64,000 nt of DNA from Myxococcota bacterium (GCA_029251165.1 JAQXDW010000016.1:100148-164147), one strand, 5' to 3'; shown: positions 17,541-26,608, counted from the stretch's first letter. Numbers and translations: made by a program. Notes: generated from the sequence alone by a model not told the origin.

Positions 17541-19031
17541 ATGAGACACAGCAACCCCGCACTGATCTTCCTTCTGATGACAGCCTGCAACGGCAACTCC
17601 GATCAGAACATCAACACCCTGACACCAGACCTGTTTGTCGAGGATGTGATCGACTTTGGTGACGTCGTGGTGCTGTACAGCGGCGAGGCGACGCTAAGCA
17701 TCGCTAACGCCGGACGTGCGCCGCTGGCAATTGACTCCATCTCCCTCGAAGACAACGACGATGCGGTGTTCTCAATCGTCGAAGAGACCGGTGACACCGC
17801 CAGCTTCGATCCCGCCGAGGGCTTCGAGATCGGGGCCGATGAGAGCTTTGACCTCGTCATCAATTTCGCGCCGGAGACCTACATCTCCTACGTCCGAGAG
17901 CTGGTTATTAACTCCAACAATGCCGCAGACGACGGCATCACCCGCGTCACCATGCTGGGCGAGGGTGTCGATGGTCCGGTCCCAGACATCCTCATCACGC
18001 CCCAGAGCCTCGACTTCGGCACCGTCGCCATCGGCGCCACCTCCTCGACCTACTTCACCGTCCAGAACAACGGCGACGGCGACCTGAACATCGCCACCAC
18101 CACCCAGACCGGCGGCGGCGCCTTCGTCGTCGAGATCGATCCGGAGGGCACCACCCTCTCCCCCGGCGCAGTGACCGTCGTTCCCATCAAGTACACTCCG
18201 ACGGCAGAGTCCGGGGACAACGGCAGCTTCGTCATCGAGAGCAACGATCCAGACGAGCCCTCAGTCGAGATGTTCTTCCTCGGAAACGGCGGCGGAGACT
18301 TTGAGTACCCCGTCGCGATCATCGACTGCCCCTCCAGCTCCGATCCGCCAGAGACGCTCTCTCTCGATGGCTCTGCCTCCAATGATCCGCAGGGCTACGA
18401 GCCCCTGGCGTACACCTGGAGCATCCTCGAGCAGCCCGACGGCAGCAACGGCGCCATCGCCGATGACAACGCGGAGAGCACCTCCATGTTCGTCGATGCC
18501 GCCGGGACCTGGCGGGTCTCGCTGAGCGTAGAGAACACCGCCGGCATTGTCTCTGCGCCCGCAGAGTGTGAGTTTGAGGCCATTCCGGACGACTCGCTGT
18601 ACGTCGAGCTGGTCTGGGATGCCGGAAACGCCGACGTCGACCTGCACCTCATCCAAGAGGGGGCCGAATTCGGTGAGCTGCCTGGCGACTGCTGCTGGTG
18701 CAACCCCAACCCCTCCTGGGGAGAGTCTGGAACCGCGGACGATCCCGATCTCTCGCTGGACAACACCGTCGGCTTCGGCCCAGAGTCCATCACCCTTCCC
18801 TCGCCCTATGAGGGCGACTACACCGTCTGGGCGCACTACTTCTCGGACAGCGGCGGCGGCACCACCACCGCGACGGTCCGCATCTATGTCGACGGGGTCA
18901 AGGAGTGGGAGGGCAGCGAGATCCTCACCCACAACGACGCCTGGAGCGTGGCGTATGTGCGCTGGCCGGAGGGCTACGCCGTCGAGCTCAACGAGAGCGT
19001 CGACAGCGCCGCCGCCCGAGGCTGCGAGTAG
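17541..19031 (+). CDS. Lipoprotein with choice-of-anchor D, PKD-like and YfaP-like domains
   Basis: 496 residues. Lipobox LMTAC (Cys 16). Two choice-of-anchor-D/ASPM-type beta-sandwiches follow (VIDFGDVVVLYSGEATLSIAN; LDFGTVAIGATSSTYFTVQN), then a PKD-like repeat (LDGSASNDPQGYEPLAYTWS). The C-terminal YfaP/DUF2135-like domain starts at VELVWDAGNADVDLHL and includes a Cys-rich insert (DCCWCNPNPSW). Probably a cell-surface structural or adhesive protein. Its TAG stop abuts the stop of the convergent acyl-CoA dehydrogenase, the six bases reading TAGCTA. Confidence 0.85.
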   Translation: MRHSNPALIFLLMTACNGNSDQNINTLTPDLFVEDVIDFGDVVVLYSGEATLSIANAGRAPLAIDSISLEDNDDAVFSIVEETGDTASFDPAEGFEIGADESFDLVINFAPETYISYVRELVINSNNAADDGITRVTMLGEGVDGPVPDILITPQSLDFGTVAIGATSSTYFTVQNNGDGDLNIATTTQTGGGAFVVEIDPEGTTLSPGAVTVVPIKYTPTAESGDNGSFVIESNDPDEPSVEMFFLGNGGGDFEYPVAIIDCPSSSDPPETLSLDGSASNDPQGYEPLAYTWSILEQPDGSNGAIADDNAESTSMFVDAAGTWRVSLSVENTAGIVSAPAECEFEAIPDDSLYVELVWDAGNADVDLHLIQEGAEFGELPGDCCWCNPNPSWGESGTADDPDLSLDNTVGFGPESITLPSPYEGDYTVWAHYFSDSGGGTTTATVRIYVDGVKEWEGSEILTHNDAWSVAYVRWPEGYAVELNESVDSAAARGCE

Positions 19032-20651
19032 CTAGCGCCGCAGCGCCTCGATCAGCGCGAGGTACGCCGCATCGACCGGCAGCGCGCCGAGGTGGCGTGC
19101 GGTGAGGGCAGCGTGAGGGGCCAGCGCAGGCACCTCAGACATCGCCGCGAGCATGACGAGGATCGACATCCGATGCGCCAGGCGGCGAAAGCGGAGGGTC
19201 ATCAGCGCAGGCTCGGCGGTGGACAGCGCAACAAACGCTGCCCGCTCAGGCGCCACGACTGCCCCACCGAGTCGAGCCGTCAGCACGCTGAAGAAGCCCT
19301 CGTGGAGCCCCAGGCGAAGACAGTCCCGGAGCACCTGGGCACGCAGGACGTTGTGGGTGCCCTCCCAGTTCTCGTAGACCACGTTGTCCCGCAGCAGCCG
19401 TGGCAGGATCGAGAAGCTCTCGATGGCACCGTTGCCGCCAAGGATCTCGATGCCCCGGTTGACCGCGTCGTGAGCGAGGGTGGCGGTGGCGGTCTTGTTG
19501 AGGTTGACCGCGATCCGAAAGAACGCCTGCTCGTCTGCAGAGAGATCGTGTGCCTCGTCGCGCTCTGCGAGCCGTGCAAGCCACAGGCTGGAGGCAAGGC
19601 AGGCAGCAGCATCAGCCCGCATCCAGGACAGGGTCTCGCAGACGTCTGCAAAGCCGGCGATGGGCTGGCCGAACGCACGACGATGCGCAGCGTAGGTGCT
19701 GGCAATGACCCAGGCACGGCGGGCATGCGCGGCGCAGCCGAAGGCGTTGTACAGCCGGCTGGTGTTGATGACCAGGCGCATGATGTTCTGAAAGGCGCCG
19801 TCCGTCGGACCGAGGTTCTCGGCATACGCAGCGGTAAAGTCTATCTCTCCGCTGGCCATGGTTCGGGTGCCGAGCTTGTCCTTGAGCCGACGGATCGCGA
19901 AGGCATTGAGAGAGCCATCCGGCAGGCGACGGGGCACCACAAACAGCCCAAGCCCCCGAGTACCACGCCCCTGCTCGCTCACCCGCGCCGTCATCAAGAA
20001 GACGTCGGCGTCGGCGTTGGAGCAGAACCACTTCTCTCCCGTGATGCGCCAGGTTCCGTCGTCTTGCTGTGCAGCGATCGTTGCGTTGGCCCCAACATCC
20101 GAGCCACCCTGGACCTCGGTGAGGAACTGACTGGCGGTGAAGTTGGTGGAGAAGTCCGGGTCGAGGAGCGGAGCGAGGTAGCGCTCCTGCTGCTGCTGAG
20201 TCCCCAGCGCAGACAGGGTACGGATGGCGCCCGCGTTGCAGGCCAGCGGACAGTTGTGCCCAGCCTCTCCGGCCTGACCGGTCAGGTAGAACAGCGACAG
20301 GATGAGCTGGTGGGGCGGGGGCTCGGAGCCGTAGAGGGCCATGATGCCGGTGCCATAGATCAGCTCTCCAGCCCGCCGCCAGGTCGGATGATGCTCGATG
20401 TCAGCGGTGTACCGACCGACACCATCCCAGACTGCCAGGGAGGGTCCGTTGTGGGGGCGGTTGTTGATCCGAACCAGCTCATCCAGCGGCCCGGCAACGG
20501 TCTGTCCGGTGGCATGCAGCAGCGGACGATGCGCATCGAGGCCGTAGTGAGTAACGAGGGCAGAGAAGTCAGCATCGTCTGCAAACAGATCAGTCGGCTG
20601 GGCAGAGAGCCAGGCGATGAGATCCGCGCGACCAGTAGTGGTGGCATCCAT
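19032..20651 (-). CDS. Acyl-CoA dehydrogenase family protein, AidB-like
   Basis: 539-residue flavoprotein. Family hallmarks are FTASQFLTEVQGGSDVGAN and ITGEKWFCSNADADVFLMTAR in the middle beta-domain, RAFGQPIAGF, and NRGIEILGGNGAIESFSILPRLLRDNVVYENWEGTHN split over the C-terminal helices. The long N-terminal part and the GGSDVG segment resemble the AidB branch rather than short-chain dehydrogenases; the substrate is uncertain. ATG 20651 is preferred over an upstream extension into the Fur-box region. It has no Shine-Dalgarno but GATACT 8 bases upstream. It is divergent from feoAB. Confidence 0.85.
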   Translation of the reverse strand: MDATTTGRADLIAWLSAQPTDLFADDADFSALVTHYGLDAHRPLLHATGQTVAGPLDELVRINNRPHNGPSLAVWDGVGRYTADIEHHPTWRRAGELIYGTGIMALYGSEPPPHQLILSLFYLTGQAGEAGHNCPLACNAGAIRTLSALGTQQQQERYLAPLLDPDFSTNFTASQFLTEVQGGSDVGANATIAAQQDDGTWRITGEKWFCSNADADVFLMTARVSEQGRGTRGLGLFVVPRRLPDGSLNAFAIRRLKDKLGTRTMASGEIDFTAAYAENLGPTDGAFQNIMRLVINTSRLYNAFGCAAHARRAWVIASTYAAHRRAFGQPIAGFADVCETLSWMRADAAACLASSLWLARLAERDEAHDLSADEQAFFRIAVNLNKTATATLAHDAVNRGIEILGGNGAIESFSILPRLLRDNVVYENWEGTHNVLRAQVLRDCLRLGLHEGFFSVLTARLGGAVVAPERAAFVALSTAEPALMTLRFRRLAHRMSILVMLAAMSEVPALAPHAALTARHLGALPVDAAYLALIEALRR

Positions 20652-20659
20652 GAGGCCAG

Positions 20660-20665
20660 AGTATC
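20660..20665 (-). promoter_or_regulatory. Putative -10 element (GATACT) of the AidB-like gene
   Basis: GATACT on the minus strand with 8 bases to ATG 20651 and no Shine-Dalgarno. A leaderless transcript is likely. No clear -35. Confidence 0.35.
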
Positions 20666-20704
20666 GCAGCGGAGAGGATGACAGGGGCCTCACCTTAATG
20701 ATAT

Positions 20705-20719
20705 TGATAATCGTTATCA
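20705..20719. promoter_or_regulatory. Fur box upstream of feoAB
   Basis: TGATAATCGTTATCA matches the 7-1-7 Fur inverted repeat TGATAAT-N-ATTATCA at 13 of 14 arm positions. It is embedded in an AT-rich stretch from about 20696 with further ATGATAT-like half-sites. A -10-like TATCAT (20715-20720) overlaps it, so Fur with Fe2+ would block feoA transcription. It also lies upstream of the divergent AidB-like gene. Confidence 0.85.
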
Positions 20720-20735
20720 TAAAAATGGAGCACAG

Positions 20736-20960
20736 ATGTCCTCCCTGGCTGAGCTTTCCCTGAAGACCACCGCCATTGTGTGTGCGGTCGGCGGCCCGCG
20801 GGCCTTCCGCAGACGCCTCATGGAGCTGGGGCTGGTTCCGGGTACCCCAATCTCAGTGGTCAGCATCGCGCCGCTGGGAGATCCGCTGGAGCTGTCGGTG
20901 CGGGGCTGCCGGCTGTCCATTCGCAGCCACGAGGCCGCGCTGGTTGAGGTCGATCGATGA
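20736..20960 (+). CDS. feoA: Ferrous iron transport protein A
   Basis: 74-residue SH3-like protein. The core RRLMELGLVPGTPISVV and the C-terminal LSVRGCRLSIRSHEAALVEV are characteristic of FeoA, which regulates the FeoB pore from the cytoplasm. GGAG precedes ATG 20736 in the Fur-box leader. It overlaps feoB by ATGA. Confidence 0.95.
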   Translation: MSSLAELSLKTTAIVCAVGGPRAFRRRLMELGLVPGTPISVVSIAPLGDPLELSVRGCRLSIRSHEAALVEVDR

Positions 20961-23014
20961 GTCCGCCTGTTCCGCTCGTCGCCCTGCTGGGCAACCCCAA
21001 CACCGGCAAGACCACCCTGTTCAACCGGCTGACCAGCAGCAATGCCCGGGTCGGTAACTACCCAGGCATCACGGTGGACCGCACCAGTGCCCGGTGCAGG
21101 CTCGACGCCTCACAAGTCATCGAGCTGCTCGATGTCCCAGGCTGCTACTCGCTCACCGCCCGCTCGCCCGAGGAGCAGATCGCGGTCCAGACGCTGCTCG
21201 ACGGCCCGCAGCTGGTCGTGGTCGTGGTCGACGCGACCAACCTCATCCGCAACCTCTACCTCGTCCTCCAGCTCGCCGAGCTTGCGGTTCCGGTCGTTGT
21301 GGCCCTGAACATGATCGATGAGCTCACCGGCTCTCCTCCAGACACCGATGCCCTCTCCGCAGTGCTCGCGGTCCCGGTGGTTCCGATCTCTGCCCGCACC
21401 AAGGCCGGTCTCGGCGGGCTGCTGAAGGTCATCAAGCACAGCCTGGACCGCGCCTCGGCTCCCCTGATGCTCGACTATCCCGCGGAGATAGAGGAAGACC
21501 TCGCCGCCCTCATGCCGCTGCTTCCAGACAGATGGAGGGGTCCAAAGAAACGCGGCATGGCGCTGTGGGCGCTGATGAGCGTCGAAGAAGACGACACCCT
21601 CACCGGCATCCCGGATGCGCTGCGTGCAGCAGTGCTCGACCGGCAGACCGCCGACAGCGACGAGGCGATCATCGCCACCCGCTACGCCTTCCTCGATGCC
21701 TCCATCCCCTCACCCGCCTCGGTGCGTCGCCCACTGAGCGATCGCATTGACTCCGTGCTCCTCCACCCCGTCGCCGGCTTCGGGGTGTTCGTGGTGCTGA
21801 TGCTGGCGATGTTCCAGTCGCTGTTCTCCTGGGCCGATCCGATGATCGGACTGGTGGAGGGAGCCGTCAGCGTCCTCTCCGGGCTCGCCGTCCGCGTGCT
21901 CCCCGAGGGGCTGCTGACTGATCTGGTGGTCGAGGGTGTCATCGGCGGAGTGGGCAACGTCATCGTCTTCTTGCCACAGATCCTCCTGCTGTTCTTCTTC
22001 ATCGGGCTGATGGAGGACTCCGGCTACATGGCGCGGGCAGCCCACCTGATGGACCGGGTGATGAAGGCGCTGGGGCTCCAGGGGCGGGCGTTCGTGCCGA
22101 TGCTGTCTGGCTTTGCCTGTGCTGTCCCTGCCGTCATGGCGACCCGAACGATGGCCCGACATCGGGACCGGATGCTGACGATGATGGTCATCCCGCTGAT
22201 GACCTGCTCTGCACGACTCCCCGTCTACACTCTCCTCATCGCAGCGCTCTTTCCGCCGCGCGAAGACGGCATGCCGCTCGCCGCGCTCATCATGATGGCC
22301 CTCTACGTCTTCTCCACTGCCGTCGCGCTGGTGGCGGCCTGGGTGCTCGGCAAGACCGTCCTGCGCGGTCAGCACGAGCCGCTGCTGATGGAGCTTCCGC
22401 CGATGCGCCTGCCCACGCCGATCAGCACCCTGCGGCTGATGTGGCAGCGGGGACGGGTGTTTCTCTCAGAGGCTGGCTCCGTCATCCTCATCTGCACCCT
22501 GGCGCTGTGGGCGCTGCTGTCGTTCCCGCAGCTTCCTGAGCCCGCAGCCGGATCTCCGGAGGCGGAGGTCGCAGCCTGGCAAGCAGAGCAGCTGGAGGGC
22601 TCCTACGCCGGACAGCTTGGTCACGCCATCGAGCCGGTGATCGCCCCGCTGGGCTTCGACTGGAAGATGGGGGTCGGGCTCATCGGAGCCTTCGCTGCCC
22701 GCGAGGTCTTCGTCTCAACGATGGGACTGGTCTATGGCGTCGGTGGTGAGGTCGATGAGGAGTCGCCTCCCCTCAGAGAGAAGCTTGCCGCTGAGCGACG
22801 ACCCGATGGCTCCCCGACCTACACGCCACTTGTCGGCATCTCGCTGATGGTGTTCTTCGCCCTCGCCTGCCAGTGCATGTCGACCCTCGCGGCAGTCAAG
22901 CGAGAGACCGGCGGCTACCGATGGCCGACCTTCTTGTTCTTCTACATGACCGCCCTGGCGTGGGTGTTCAGCTTCGCCATCTACCAGGGCGGCCAGCTGA
23001 TGGGCTGGGGCTGA
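20957..23014 (+). CDS. feoB: Ferrous iron transporter B
   Basis: 685-residue inner-membrane Fe2+ transporter. The N-terminal G domain has G1 GNPNTGKTT (12-20), G3 DVPG and G4 NMID. Two Gate regions follow with VFLPQILLLFFFIGLMEDSGYMAR split over the helices, a Cys-containing LSGFACAVPAVMATRT, and LMTCSARLPVYTLL. These conserved Cys and membrane motifs indicate a functional FeoB. No FeoC gene follows. Expression should be iron-repressed through the upstream Fur box. Confidence 0.97.
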   Translation: MSPPVPLVALLGNPNTGKTTLFNRLTSSNARVGNYPGITVDRTSARCRLDASQVIELLDVPGCYSLTARSPEEQIAVQTLLDGPQLVVVVVDATNLIRNLYLVLQLAELAVPVVVALNMIDELTGSPPDTDALSAVLAVPVVPISARTKAGLGGLLKVIKHSLDRASAPLMLDYPAEIEEDLAALMPLLPDRWRGPKKRGMALWALMSVEEDDTLTGIPDALRAAVLDRQTADSDEAIIATRYAFLDASIPSPASVRRPLSDRIDSVLLHPVAGFGVFVVLMLAMFQSLFSWADPMIGLVEGAVSVLSGLAVRVLPEGLLTDLVVEGVIGGVGNVIVFLPQILLLFFFIGLMEDSGYMARAAHLMDRVMKALGLQGRAFVPMLSGFACAVPAVMATRTMARHRDRMLTMMVIPLMTCSARLPVYTLLIAALFPPREDGMPLAALIMMALYVFSTAVALVAAWVLGKTVLRGQHEPLLMELPPMRLPTPISTLRLMWQRGRVFLSEAGSVILICTLALWALLSFPQLPEPAAGSPEAEVAAWQAEQLEGSYAGQLGHAIEPVIAPLGFDWKMGVGLIGAFAAREVFVSTMGLVYGVGGEVDEESPPLREKLAAERRPDGSPTYTPLVGISLMVFFALACQCMSTLAAVKRETGGYRWPTFLFFYMTALAWVFSFAIYQGGQLMGWG

Positions 23015-23023
23015 CCAGCCCAC

Positions 23024-23045
23024 GCTGCGGCGTCTGGGCCGCAGC
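23024..23045 (+). terminator. Hairpin after feoB, possible terminator
   Basis: An 8-bp perfect stem GCTGCGGC/GCCGCAGC with a 6-base loop, 10 bases after the feoB stop. There is no U-tract, so intrinsic termination is uncertain. The remaining bases to 23210 hold an AT-richer patch (TACATTCTATTCT at about 23074-23086) that could be a promoter, but no RNA gene. Confidence 0.4.
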
Positions 23046-23210
23046 GCCAGGGCGGCACGAACCGCGCCCCTTTGTACATTCTATTCTTCAGCGACTGGAT
23101 CCCTCAGGTGCCGTGGGGGTCGTGGTCTTGGACGTGGAGGGGGAGGTCTTTGACGCCTGATTCAGAGCAGGGGGGTCAACTTCTGGGCGGACTGATCCGA
23201 CTCTATCGGT

Positions 23211-23780
23211 GTGATTGTTTTCCTTACCAGCCTCACTGTCTCCGCTTCTGAGCCCATCGGGCCCGAGTCTCTGGAGATTCCTTACCAAAGCTCCACAGCG
23301 CTTGGCGACACGCTTCGGGAAGCCGACGAAGCCATGATGGACGGCTACCTGCAGCGCGCCACCACGATCGCGATCGGTCAGGTGGTCGCGGTCCGGCCCG
23401 GCAGCTTCGGCAACCGTGAGGTCGCCACGCTCCTCATCGAGGAGCCACTTCGTGGCGAGCAAGTGGGACTGGTCGAATTCACGGTCCCGCAGAAGCCACA
23501 GGCCGGTCGGATCCAGCCATCCGTCATCGAGGGCTACCAGCTCTTGGTCTTCCTCGACAGCAACAACACCCTCCTCGACGACGAGGGGCTGTTCTTCTTG
23601 GAAGGCGGATTTGCCTGGAGAAATCGAACCGATCGGGTCTTTCTCCGTCCATCCGTGGATCGGGTCTGGGCAGAGGGCATCGATCCGACAGAGGACTACG
23701 TGACCTTCCCTGTCAGCACGCTGCGTGACGAGATGTTGATGTCCGAGCCGCCGCGGCGATGGTGGGTCACCTCGCGGTAG
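23211..23780 (+). CDS. Exported protein of unknown function
   Basis: 189 residues from GTG 23211, the first start after an in-frame stop at 23193-23195. A short hydrophobic N-terminus (VFLTSLTVSASEP) looks like a signal peptide with cleavage after Ala 12, but without the usual basic residues, so export is only probable. The body is soluble and beta-rich (RATTIAIGQVVAVRPGSFG; YQLLVFLDSNNTLLDDEG). No family recognised. GACTCT lies 6 bases before GTG, as at 4270. Confidence 0.65.
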   Translation: MIVFLTSLTVSASEPIGPESLEIPYQSSTALGDTLREADEAMMDGYLQRATTIAIGQVVAVRPGSFGNREVATLLIEEPLRGEQVGLVEFTVPQKPQAGRIQPSVIEGYQLLVFLDSNNTLLDDEGLFFLEGGFAWRNRTDRVFLRPSVDRVWAEGIDPTEDYVTFPVSTLRDEMLMSEPPRRWWVTSR

Positions 23781-23812
23781 GCTACTGTTTGCTCCGTTCA
23801 TTGGAGTGAACC

Positions 23813-24451
23813 ATGAAGATCCGCACCCTCGTCCTGGCCGTAGTCTTGTCTCTCGCTGGCCCAAGCACGGCCCATGCCAGCAACAAGGCAAGCATCCAAG
23901 ACCTGGACATCAGCTCGCTCGATGAGATCTTCTCGGATGCTTCAGACATCGAGACGACGCTCAACCGCGCCAGGAAGAAGCGCAAGACGGCTCGTCAGAA
24001 CGTCAATGAGATCCTCGGCTTGAGCCCAAAGACCGCCTTCTCAGACTCGCTCGCAGAGCTGAAGTCGAGAGGAAACGGCAAGATCAAGGTCGCGATGAGC
24101 GGCAGCATGCCCACGCTACAGGCCACCGATGCCGTCCCCTCGGACGTCCGCAGCGCCATCAGCGCGGTCAACTCGGCCGTGGAGTCCTACGCCACAATGC
24201 TGACCAACCTCCGCGATGTGCCGACCGAGAGCAAGCAGATCGCTCGCAAGGCCAAGAAGCTGAGCGTCGGCGATCTCCGAAGCGAGATGGGCCCCTTCTC
24301 CATCACCGAGATCTCCACCCGCATCGACCAGTTCCGGACCTTCAAGACAAACCTGGAGGTCACCGCCGGGCTACCGAAGAAGGCCAACACGCTCGTACAG
24401 AATCTCGGCTCAGACATCCAGGCCGTCCGCGACGTCTTCCCCACTCGCTGA
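23813..24451 (+). CDS. Secreted helical protein of unknown function
   Basis: 212 residues. A classic signal peptide (basic MKIR, hydrophobic core, AHA-SN cleavage near 21) is followed by almost all-helical, Lys/Ser/Asp-rich sequence without Cys, including RARKKRKTARQNVNEIL. GGAG precedes ATG 23813. Probably periplasmic or secreted; no domain recognised. Confidence 0.75.
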   Translation: MKIRTLVLAVVLSLAGPSTAHASNKASIQDLDISSLDEIFSDASDIETTLNRARKKRKTARQNVNEILGLSPKTAFSDSLAELKSRGNGKIKVAMSGSMPTLQATDAVPSDVRSAISAVNSAVESYATMLTNLRDVPTESKQIARKAKKLSVGDLRSEMGPFSITEISTRIDQFRTFKTNLEVTAGLPKKANTLVQNLGSDIQAVRDVFPTR

Positions 24452-24453
24452 GG

Positions 24454-24459
24454 TAGACT
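24454..24459 (+). promoter_or_regulatory. Putative -10 element (TAGACT)
   Basis: TAGACT with 6 bases to ATG 24466, in the 14-base gap after the previous gene. The only purine-rich sequence (GAGG at 24450) is 12 bases from the start, far for a ribosome site, so a leaderless internal transcript is possible. Confidence 0.35.
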
Positions 24460-24465
24460 CCCCCA

Positions 24466-24810
24466 ATGCTTAAGCGAAACCTTATTTCTTTCTCTGCCTT
24501 GTCTGCCTTCGTCTTCTTGGCGTTTGGCAGCACCCCAGGATTCGTCGAGCAGCTTCAGCAAGCCGCGCCCAGTGGTGAGATCGGCAGCACCTCGGGCAAC
24601 GTGGCAGCATGCGAGGCATGGGTCGCGCACAGCAACAACCTGCCCTGCTACCCCGTCGACTTCGATGCCGCCGAGATGTGCCCGCAGTCCTTGGACATGA
24701 CCCCGATCGACATGTCGAGCTACTACCAGTGCATGATCGAAGGCAGCCGCTGCAACGGCGACATCCCAGACATGGCCGACGTCGGAAGCTGCTCGGTGCC
24801 GACAAACTGA
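24466..24810 (+). CDS. Small Cys-rich exported protein of unknown function
   Basis: 114 residues. An N-terminal signal (about 6-21, LSAFVFLAFGS) is followed by a Ser/Gly linker and six Cys (ACEAW, LPCYP, EMCPQS, YYQCMIE, SRCNGD, GSCSV), an even number consistent with three disulfides in the periplasm or outside the cell. It is followed 10 bases later by a membrane protein gene. No family recognised. Confidence 0.7.
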   Translation: MLKRNLISFSALSAFVFLAFGSTPGFVEQLQQAAPSGEIGSTSGNVAACEAWVAHSNNLPCYPVDFDAAEMCPQSLDMTPIDMSSYYQCMIEGSRCNGDIPDMADVGSCSVPTN

Positions 24811-24820
24811 GCGGCTCGGC

Positions 24821-25285
24821 ATGAGCGCGCGCTACTTTTTTCTGGTCGTCGTGCTGCCGCTGGTCGTGGGTGGGCTGATCTACATCCTTCTCCGCGCCGA
24901 CACCCTGCTGATGTTTCAGTGGGCTGAGAATTTGTCGCTGACGGCCCTCATCACACACGGTCGGGCAGCTGCAGCGCCCTTGCTCCCGTGGGTACCTGGG
25001 TTCGTGCTGTTCTCGATTCCCGATGGGATCTGGGTGTTCTCCGCCACCGCGTTCTTCGCGCGGCTGTGGCACGACGGACCGCTGTGGGCTCGGGCGCTCT
25101 GGATCGGCGCCGCGCCGATCATGGCGATCGGCGGAGAGCTGGGGCAGATCGTGGGCTTGGTGCCAGGCACCTTTGATGTCCTCGACCTGCTCGCTTACGC
25201 CGCCGCAACCCTCGGTGCGCTCGCAATCGCGCGATGGTCTGCTGTCGGCTCCGCTACAGGGCCTGTAGCGGCAGCCCCTCTGTGA
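24821..25285 (+). CDS. Small integral membrane protein of unknown function
   Basis: 154 residues with four or five hydrophobic segments (about 6-24, 40-52, 60-80, 90-110, 120-142). FDVLDLLAYAAATLGA near the end is reminiscent of VanZ-like or related small membrane families, but the match is loose. Its 3' end overlaps the convergent TldE-like gene by 32 bases (25254-25285). Confidence 0.7.
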   Translation: MSARYFFLVVVLPLVVGGLIYILLRADTLLMFQWAENLSLTALITHGRAAAAPLLPWVPGFVLFSIPDGIWVFSATAFFARLWHDGPLWARALWIGAAPIMAIGGELGQIVGLVPGTFDVLDLLAYAAATLGALAIARWSAVGSATGPVAAAPL

Positions 25286-26603
25286 TCCAGGTGCAGGTGT
25301 CGACCATGCCCATCCGGGTCTGATCGGAGGCCAGCGCCGTCAGGCTGTCGAACAGGTCGAAGACAGTGGTCTGGACCTCAAACGCGCCGAGACGCCCCCG
25401 CCCGCGATCCACGCCGTCGAGGAACAACCAGACCTTCATGGAGAGGGCACCGGTGGCCAGGTCGAAGACCGGCGGCTCCACAAAGTCGAGCGCCGTCAGG
25501 TAGCGCCCGAGATCGGCGAACAGCATGTTCCGAGAGCGGCTTCCGGGGCGGATGAGCAGGTTACCCGGCCACAGCGAGCCATCGATCCGCGCATGCCCCG
25601 TGGGACGGGCATCTCGCTTTCGGGCCTGGACGGGGTTGAGGTAGACGCTGCTGGCGATGCCCTCGCGGATGAGCGGCAGCGGAACCGGCGAGACGCCTCG
25701 ATCGTCGAACGAGCGGGTCTGGAGGCCAGAGGGCAGCGAAGCATCATCGACAATGTGCAGCCAGGACGGACCGATGCGGGTGCCAAAGCGATCGTGGAGG
25801 AACGACTCTCCGCGCGCGATGCGGACGGCATCGAAGGCCGGGGTGATCATCGGCAAGAGGTGTGCGATGAGGTGGGGCTCGATGACCAGCGGCAGGGCCT
25901 CACGGGGCGCCTTCGCCGCGCGATCGCCAGACTCGAGCCGGTTGGCAAGCTCCGCGCCGAGGGGACGACTGGCGACGTCGGAGAAGTGCCGGCTGTCCAG
26001 CCGTCCGGTGATGAGGCGCTCGGGCCGAGAGACCGAGAACACGCAGCCGTCGAGACTGTAGTACGTGCTGCGCTCGTCGGAGAGCACCCCACGGCTGGAG
26101 GCATATGCCCGCTGCTGCCAGGTCTCTGAGAGCACAAACCGCTGCGGACGGATGCGGGGGTTCACGCCGCGAGCGGTGCCGATGTTCCAGGAGATGACAT
26201 CGCGGCGGTCCTCGTCTTCGAGTCGGCCGCGGCGGGGATCGTCGATCTCGAGGCCACGGGTGGAGATGTCCAGCCGCATCGGCGGCCCGACCTCCGGGTT
26301 CTCGTTTGCCTCTCCGGCGATGGCGAGGGCATCGATGACCACACCAGCCGCCTCAAAGGCTTCTGGGGACTCCCCGCGGCGAGTCGCGACGCCGAGCCGA
26401 CCTCCCGGGAGGTAGACCCGCAGATTGAGGACAGACTCGGTTCGGTCATCACAGGAGATCTCTGGATTGGAGCGCCCGCGTGTGAGCCCGGCGAAGCGCC
26501 AGCGCTGGTGACGCTCCTGCTGAATGTAGGCCTCCGCAGCGATGGCTCCCTGCTGCTGGGCGGCGGAGACAAGCTGCTCGACGAGCGGGCTGAGTGACGA
26601 CAT
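25254..26603 (-). CDS. TldD/PmbA family protein, TldE-like
   Basis: 449 residues. The N-terminal half begins with LVEQLVSAAQQQGAIAAEAYIQ, and the C-terminal half shows the family pattern GSLWPGNLLIRPGSRSRNML. There is no HExxxH zinc motif, so it corresponds to the non-catalytic TldE/PmbA partner or a diverged member. TldD-TldE pairs degrade unfolded or leader peptides; the catalytic partner is not adjacent. ATG 26603 is 18 bases from the divergent ATG 26622. The long N-terminal extension of the open frame (to 27317) overlaps that gene and is rejected. Confidence 0.8.
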   Translation of the reverse strand: MSSLSPLVEQLVSAAQQQGAIAAEAYIQQERHQRWRFAGLTRGRSNPEISCDDRTESVLNLRVYLPGGRLGVATRRGESPEAFEAAGVVIDALAIAGEANENPEVGPPMRLDISTRGLEIDDPRRGRLEDEDRRDVISWNIGTARGVNPRIRPQRFVLSETWQQRAYASSRGVLSDERSTYYSLDGCVFSVSRPERLITGRLDSRHFSDVASRPLGAELANRLESGDRAAKAPREALPLVIEPHLIAHLLPMITPAFDAVRIARGESFLHDRFGTRIGPSWLHIVDDASLPSGLQTRSFDDRGVSPVPLPLIREGIASSVYLNPVQARKRDARPTGHARIDGSLWPGNLLIRPGSRSRNMLFADLGRYLTALDFVEPPVFDLATGALSMKVWLFLDGVDRGRGRLGAFEVQTTVFDLFDSLTALASDQTRMGMVDTCTWITEGLPLQAL

Positions 26604-26608
26604 GACGC

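Noticed and set aside
23015..23210. Possible small RNA or tRNA after feoB
   Set aside because: Only one hairpin and a short AT-rich patch; no cloverleaf and no terminator at the far end.
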